64,000 nt of DNA from Paractinoplanes brasiliensis. GTDB lineage: Bacteria; Actinomycetota; Actinomycetes; Mycobacteriales; Micromonosporaceae. The translations under genes were made by a program, and so were the position numbers. The notes under the pieces were generated by a model that saw only the letters and a list, made by a program, of their open reading frames with translations, was not told the DNA's origin and did not search any database. The DNA lies in the NCBI RefSeq assembly GCF_004362215.1, contig NZ_SNWR01000001.1, forward strand, positions 4,198,001 through 4,262,000, in the 5' to 3' direction. Shown here piece by piece: positions 59,960-64,000 of this stretch. Position 1 is the stretch's first letter; every line of letters starts with the position of its first letter.

Positions 59960-60027
59960 GCCAAGTCGGCGTATGAGCCAAGTCGGCGTATGAGCCGAGT
60001 CGGCGTGTGAGCCAAAGCGGCGTACGA
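59960..60027. repeat. 17-bp tandem repeat, four copies
   Basis: Units GCCAAGTCGGCGTATGA at 59960 and 59977 are identical; the units at 59994 and 60011 differ by a few bases. The repeat lies directly after the rplY stop. The related words GCCAAAGCGGCG recur in the loop of the following terminator. Confidence 0.9.
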
Positions 60028-60034
60028 GCAGTGA

Positions 60035-60067
60035 CCGGGGAAAGTGCCAAAGCGGCGCTTTCCCCGG
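60035..60067. terminator. terminator between rplY and pth
   Basis: A perfect 10-bp stem, CCGGGGAAAG/CTTTCCCCGG, with a 13-base loop that itself contains GCC/GGC complementarity. Confidence 0.7.
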
Positions 60068-60091
60068 CTTCGTGTCTGGAGGGGAACGGCA

Positions 60092-60679
60092 GTGAGCGAC
60101 GAGTCGCCGTGGCTGGTGGTCGGGCTCGGTAACCCGGGTAAGGAGTACGCCGGCAACCGGCACAACGTGGGCTTCATGGTGGCCGACCTGCTGGCGTCCC
60201 GGCTGGGCGCGAAGTTCGGCCGGGCCAAGCGCGCCCACACCGAGGTGGCCGAGGGCCGGCTGGGCCTCGGGGGGCCGAAACTGGTGCTGCTCAAGCCGCT
60301 GACCTACATGAACCTCTCCGGCGCGCCGGTGGTCTCGCTCGCACAGTTCTTCAAAGTGCCGGTGTCCAACGTGATTGCCGTGCACGATGAGCTTGATGTG
60401 CCTTTCGGGCAGGTTCGAGTGAAGCGTGGCGGTGGTGAGGGTGGCCACAACGGTCTGCGGTCCATGTCGAAGTCCCTGGCGAGCAAGGAGTACGCGCGGG
60501 TGCGATTCGGCATCGGCCGCCCGCCGGGACGGCAGGACCCGGCCGACTACGTGCTCTCCGACTTCTCCGGCGCCGAGCGCAAGGAGCTGGAGTTTCTCGT
60601 CGACCGGGCGGCCGACGTGGTGGAGGCGGTCGTGCTCGAGGGGGTCGAGTGGGCGCAGAACAAATACCACGGCAGTTGA
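60092..60679 (+). CDS. pth: peptidyl-tRNA hydrolase
   Basis: A 195-residue esterase recycling peptidyl-tRNA. Seen are VVGLGNPGKEYAGNRHNVGF with the catalytic His, LLKPLTYMNLSG, VIAVHDELDVPFGQVRVK with the catalytic Asp, and GGGEGGHNGLRSM. GTG 60092 follows GGAGGGG. It stands behind the rplY terminator in the conserved rplY-pth order. Confidence 0.96.
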   Translation: MSDESPWLVVGLGNPGKEYAGNRHNVGFMVADLLASRLGAKFGRAKRAHTEVAEGRLGLGGPKLVLLKPLTYMNLSGAPVVSLAQFFKVPVSNVIAVHDELDVPFGQVRVKRGGGEGGHNGLRSMSKSLASKEYARVRFGIGRPPGRQDPADYVLSDFSGAERKELEFLVDRAADVVEAVVLEGVEWAQNKYHGS

Positions 60680-60819
60680 TCTTGCGAGGTCGAAACAGAT
60701 AGATCGTTTGGGCGGTTTTGTCCGCCTACCGATCCCGTGACGCTCTCGACTGTCCGACCGTTGGTCACACGTATGCGCCGATTCGGTGGCATATGACCGT
60801 CGGATGGGGGAGGTTGAGG

Positions 60820-62550
60820 ATGCGGCGGGACATGTCGGCAACGGAGGCGGTGCTCGCCCAGCCGACCGTGCTGCTGCCGGCGATCCGGCCGGTGCGCCTG
60901 CCGACCGCCGCGGCGAACAAGATGGCGCTGAACACGACGCCGACACGCCCGAATGCGGGGCCTCCGCAGGCGCTCGACCGGCCGGACAACGCGCCGCCGC
61001 GGGTAACTCGTGGCAAGGCCGACCCGGCCCGCAATCAGGCGATCGACCGGCACTGGTCCGAGCGGCCCAACCGGTCGGCGGCGACCCGCCCCGCGACCCG
61101 GCCCTTCGTTCGCGTACGCGGGCGGCACGCGGCCATGTCGAGGCGGCAGCGCTGGGAACGCAGCTACGTGCGATCGCTCGTGCTGTGTGACCTGCTCGCG
61201 GGCACGGCGGCGGGCGCGACCACGTTCGGGCTGCGGTTCGGCGACGAGGTGACCAGCTACAACCTCGCGTACATGGTTCTGTCGGCGCTGCTGCCGGTGC
61301 TGCTGCTGACCGTGCTCGCGGTCGCCCGGGCGTACGAGCGCCGGTATCTCTTCGTCGGCACGGACGAGTACCAGAGGGTGCTCCGGGGCGGGGTCGGCCT
61401 CATCGCCGGGGTGTCCGTGATCTCGTACGGGCTCGATCTGGATCTTGCCCGGGGGTATGTCCTGGCCGCCCTGCCAACGGCGATCGTCTCGTCGGTGGTG
61501 TTGCGGTTCGCGTTGCGCAAACGACTGCACCTGACCCGGGCCCGGGGCGGGAGCATGCGCCGGGTGATCCTCGTCGGGCATGAGCTCTCGGTCATCGGCA
61601 TGACCCGTCAGCTGCGGCGGGAGCGCTATCACGGGCTCGAGGTTGTGGGGGCCTGCCTGCCGCCGGGGCACGACGGCGTGGGGGTGAGCGGGCCGCAGGG
61701 CCTGACCGTCTACGGCACGTTCGAGGACGTCGCCGGGGCGGTCGAGCTGGCCGACGCGGACACCGTGGTCGTGCTGAGCTGCCCCGAGCTCGACGGCGAG
61801 GCCGTACGCCGGCTGGCCTGGCGCCTGGAGCGTGACGAGGTCGACCTCGTGGTCGCCAGCGCGCTCGTCGACGTGGCGGGGGCCCGTACGACGATCCGGC
61901 CGTTCGACGGGCTGCCCATGCTGCACGTCGAGCACCCGCGCCTGCACGGCGGATCGAGGCTGGTCAAGGAGGCGTTCGACCGGCTCGGCGCGCTCGCGTT
62001 ATTGATGATCTTCGGTCCTGTGCTGCTCGGCATCGCACTGGCTGTGCGGTGCACGTCGCGCGGGCCGGTACTCTTTCGTCAGGTACGGGTCGGTCGTGAC
62101 GGTCGATTGTTCCGTATTTTCAAGTTCCGGAGCATGTATGTGGATGCCGAGGCGCGGCTCGCCGAGCTGAAGCATCTGAACGAGCACGACGGCGTGCTTT
62201 TCAAGATCCGTGACGATCCGCGGGTGACCCGGGTCGGGCGGTATCTGCGCCGGTTCTCGCTGGACGAGCTGCCGCAGCTGCTGAACGTGCTGCTGGGGCA
62301 GATGTCGCTGGTCGGGCCGCGGCCTCCGCTGCCGTCCGAGGTGGCGGCGTACGCCGACGACGTGCGGCGCCGGCTCGCCGTCAAGCCGGGCATGACGGGC
62401 CTGTGGCAGGTATCCGGGCGTTCGGACCTGCCATGGGAGGAAGCGGTCCGCTTGGACCTGCGCTATGTGGAGAACTGGACCCTGAGTTTGGATCTGGTGA
62501 TCCTCTTGCGCACCATGACGGCAGTGGTGCGCTCCTCCGGAGCGTACTGA
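60820..62550 (+). CDS. exopolysaccharide polyprenyl glycosylphosphotransferase
   Basis: A 576-residue initiating sugar-phosphate transferase of the WbaP/CpsE type. A 90-residue basic N-terminus precedes four membrane helices (about 100-220), a CoA_binding_3-like domain (RVILVGHELSVIGM), a further helix, and the catalytic Bac_transf domain (FKFRSMYVDAE, FSLDELPQLLNVLLGQMS, VGPRPPLPSEV, KPGMTGLWQVSGRS). It starts polysaccharide repeat-unit assembly on undecaprenyl phosphate. ATG 60820 has GGAGG seven bases upstream. No other capsule genes are adjacent, so the product is unassigned. Confidence 0.92.
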   Translation: MRRDMSATEAVLAQPTVLLPAIRPVRLPTAAANKMALNTTPTRPNAGPPQALDRPDNAPPRVTRGKADPARNQAIDRHWSERPNRSAATRPATRPFVRVRGRHAAMSRRQRWERSYVRSLVLCDLLAGTAAGATTFGLRFGDEVTSYNLAYMVLSALLPVLLLTVLAVARAYERRYLFVGTDEYQRVLRGGVGLIAGVSVISYGLDLDLARGYVLAALPTAIVSSVVLRFALRKRLHLTRARGGSMRRVILVGHELSVIGMTRQLRRERYHGLEVVGACLPPGHDGVGVSGPQGLTVYGTFEDVAGAVELADADTVVVLSCPELDGEAVRRLAWRLERDEVDLVVASALVDVAGARTTIRPFDGLPMLHVEHPRLHGGSRLVKEAFDRLGALALLMIFGPVLLGIALAVRCTSRGPVLFRQVRVGRDGRLFRIFKFRSMYVDAEARLAELKHLNEHDGVLFKIRDDPRVTRVGRYLRRFSLDELPQLLNVLLGQMSLVGPRPPLPSEVAAYADDVRRRLAVKPGMTGLWQVSGRSDLPWEEAVRLDLRYVENWTLSLDLVILLRTMTAVVRSSGAY

Positions 62551-62572
62551 GGGCGTAGAGGAGCGGCTAGAG

Positions 62573-63463
62573 ATGAGCGAGCGGACAGAGACGTCGGCGC
62601 GCGTGAACTCCCAGCGGGAGAGCAACGACGGCGGAGTGCCGCCGGTGAACGACGCGGCCTTCGCCCGTTGGCTGGCCGACCGTGCGGGTCAGACCCTGCT
62701 CCAGGTACGCGACGAGATGGGCTTCGCCGACGGCAAGGCCCTCAAGGTGGCCGGTGACAAGGCCGCCCACCACCTGATGCGGGCCGAGCTGGCCCGGTGG
62801 CGCCCGGCCGACGCCGTGCTCTCCGAGGAGGACGACCACGCCCGCGACGCGTGGAGTGAGGGCGAGCAGACCACCGTACGCCCGGAGCGTCTCGGCGCCT
62901 CCCGCGTGTGGATCATCGACCCGCTCGACGGCACCCGCGAGTTCTCCGAGGAGGGCCGTTCCGACTGGGCCGTGCACGTCGCGCTCTGGACGGCCGACTG
63001 CTCGAGCCCGTCCTGCCTGGCCGCGGGCGCCGTGGCCATGCCCGCTCAGCACCGGACCATCGCGACCGACAAGTCCCCGGCGTACCCGCCCCTGCCGTTG
63101 AACGCGGCGGCGGGCGGCCCGATCCGGATCGCGGCGAGCCGCACCCGGCCCCCGGCCTTCGTCACCGCCCTGGCCGAGGAGATCGGGGCCGAGCTGGTGC
63201 CGATGGGCTCGGCCGGCGTGAAGATCGCTGCCGTGGTCAGCGGGGAGGCCGACGCGTACGTGCACGCCGGCGGCCAGTACGAGTGGGATTCGGCCGCCCC
63301 TGTCGCTGTGGCGTTGGCCACTGGCCTGCACGCTAGCCGAATCGACGGTTCTGAGCTGAAATACAACGAGGCCGATCCCAAGTTGCCTGACCTCGTGGTG
63401 TGTCGTAAGGATCTTGCTCCCCGGTTGCTTGCAGCGTTGCAGCGTCACCTTCCGTCAGAATGA
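62573..63463 (+). CDS. cysQ: 3'(2'),5'-bisphosphate nucleotidase (CysQ-like)
   Basis: A 296-residue inositol-monophosphatase-fold enzyme. The metal motifs are VLSEEDDHARD and WIIDPLDGTREFSE; the C-terminal YEWDSAAPVAVAL completes the site. CysQ removes phosphate from PAP/PAPS and controls sulfate assimilation; position directly before cysD supports that assignment over a generic inositol phosphatase. ATG 62573 is used. The first 25 residues are not part of the domain. Confidence 0.9.
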   Translation: MSERTETSARVNSQRESNDGGVPPVNDAAFARWLADRAGQTLLQVRDEMGFADGKALKVAGDKAAHHLMRAELARWRPADAVLSEEDDHARDAWSEGEQTTVRPERLGASRVWIIDPLDGTREFSEEGRSDWAVHVALWTADCSSPSCLAAGAVAMPAQHRTIATDKSPAYPPLPLNAAAGGPIRIAASRTRPPAFVTALAEEIGAELVPMGSAGVKIAAVVSGEADAYVHAGGQYEWDSAAPVAVALATGLHASRIDGSELKYNEADPKLPDLVVCRKDLAPRLLAALQRHLPSE

Positions 63464-63522
63464 CGGTTGTCTCAGGGCAACATCCCCCGCTGTAACTCCT
63501 AGATCAAGTCTGGAGCCCACCG

Positions 63523-64000
63523 ATGAGCCAGACGAAGCCGTACCGCGTCTCGCATCTGGATGCCCTCGAAGCCGAGAGCATCTTCGTCATGCGCGAGGTC
63601 ATGGCCGAGTTCGAGCGTCCTGTCCTGCTGTTCTCGGGCGGTAAGGACTCGATTGTGATGCTGCGCCTCGCCGAGAAGGCGTTCGCTCCCGCGCGCATCC
63701 CGTTCCCGGTCATGCACGTGGACACCGGCCACAACTTCGCCGAGGTGCTCGAATACCGCGACCAGCGGGTCGCCGGCCTCGGGCTCAACCTGGTGGTCGC
63801 CAGCGTGCAGGAGGCGATCGACACCGGCCTCGTGCGCGAGTTGCCCGACGGCACCCGCAACCGGATCCAGACCCCGGTGCTGCTGGCCGCGGTTGAGAAG
63901 TACCGCTTCGACGCGCTGTTCGGCGGAGCCCGGCGCGACGAGGAAAAGGCACGCGCCAAGGAGCGCATGTTCAGCTTCCGCGACGAGTTCGGCCAGTGGG
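63523..64000 (+). CDS. cysD: sulfate adenylyltransferase subunit 2 (partial)
   Basis: The first 159 residues of CysD, cut by the window end. The PP-loop SGGKDSIVMLRLA lies in the N-terminal third. VMHVDTGHNFAEVLEYRD and FGGARRDEEKARAKER are further family signatures. With CysN it activates sulfate to APS. ATG 63523 has GGAG about seven bases upstream. It is probably the start of a cysDN operon continuing beyond the window; cysQ is 59 bases upstream. Confidence 0.96.
   Translation, partial: MSQTKPYRVSHLDALEAESIFVMREVMAEFERPVLLFSGGKDSIVMLRLAEKAFAPARIPFPVMHVDTGHNFAEVLEYRDQRVAGLGLNLVVASVQEAIDTGLVRELPDGTRNRIQTPVLLAAVEKYRFDALFGGARRDEEKARAKERMFSFRDEFGQW

Overview
The window is a high-GC actinobacterial chromosome segment. 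Its frequent GTG and TTG starts, the syntenic block ruc / 5-FCL / galU / moeA / rimJ / sepX, CIRCE and mycobacterial-type LexA sites, a PMT-type O-mannosyltransferase and many membrane or secreted proteins point to a filamentous actinomycete. The overall style suggests Micromonosporaceae (Actinoplanes-like); that placement is inference from gene content, not a search.

Layout. 0-7.5 kb: DUF1003 and MgtE-like pair, PhzF, HAD and partner, EamA exporter, lipoprotein, SDR, DUF4190 protein. 7.5-11 kb: a 41-bp minisatellite, a CoA-binding protein, an intein-containing radical SAM protein under a perfect LexA box, and thioredoxin with a sigma-R type promoter. 11-19.7 kb: TrmH, DUF6758, a small membrane protein with a second sigma-R type promoter, PH-domain protein, PHP phosphoesterase, MarC, RecB-like nuclease, MpaB-type oxygenase, Fur regulator, DUF2231 and small conserved proteins. 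20-27.3 kb: the mycobacteria-like block, with FmdB/Ruc chaperone under a CIRCE element, 5-FCL, a GGDEF protein, then galU-moeA-rimJ-sepX.

27.36-30.1 kb is the accessory region. tRNA-Ala(CGC) carries a 1.98-kb insertion bounded by perfect 59-bp direct repeats. The insertion holds one AlbA_2 (Schlafen-type) ATPase/wHTH gene with a striking inverted-repeat operator and no integrase. A decayed AbiE toxin-antitoxin fusion lies just beyond it.

30-42 kb: AraC regulator and hydrolase, two secreted proteins, a GAF/degenerate histidine kinase, and an operon coupling a low-complexity anchored protein to a deacetylase-glycosyltransferase fusion. These are followed by protein O-mannosyltransferase. 42-64 kb is mostly housekeeping: rsmI, metG, tatD, rsmA-uma2-ispE-abcF, TetR, tRNA-Gln, glmU, prs, rplY, pth, a sugar transferase, cysQ and cysD (cut by the window end).

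Working together: trxA and a small membrane protein look like thiol-stress genes, Ruc like a heat/redox chaperone gene, and the radical SAM protein like an SOS gene. GlmU, the UDP-glucose enzyme, the sugar transferase and the deacetylase/GT2 fusion feed cell-surface polysaccharide synthesis. MoeA and SepX probably form a division module. CysQ and CysD belong to sulfate assimilation. Two further patterns recur: short tandem repeats in intergenic DNA, and apparently leaderless genes with a TANNNT box ending 6-8 nt before the start codon.
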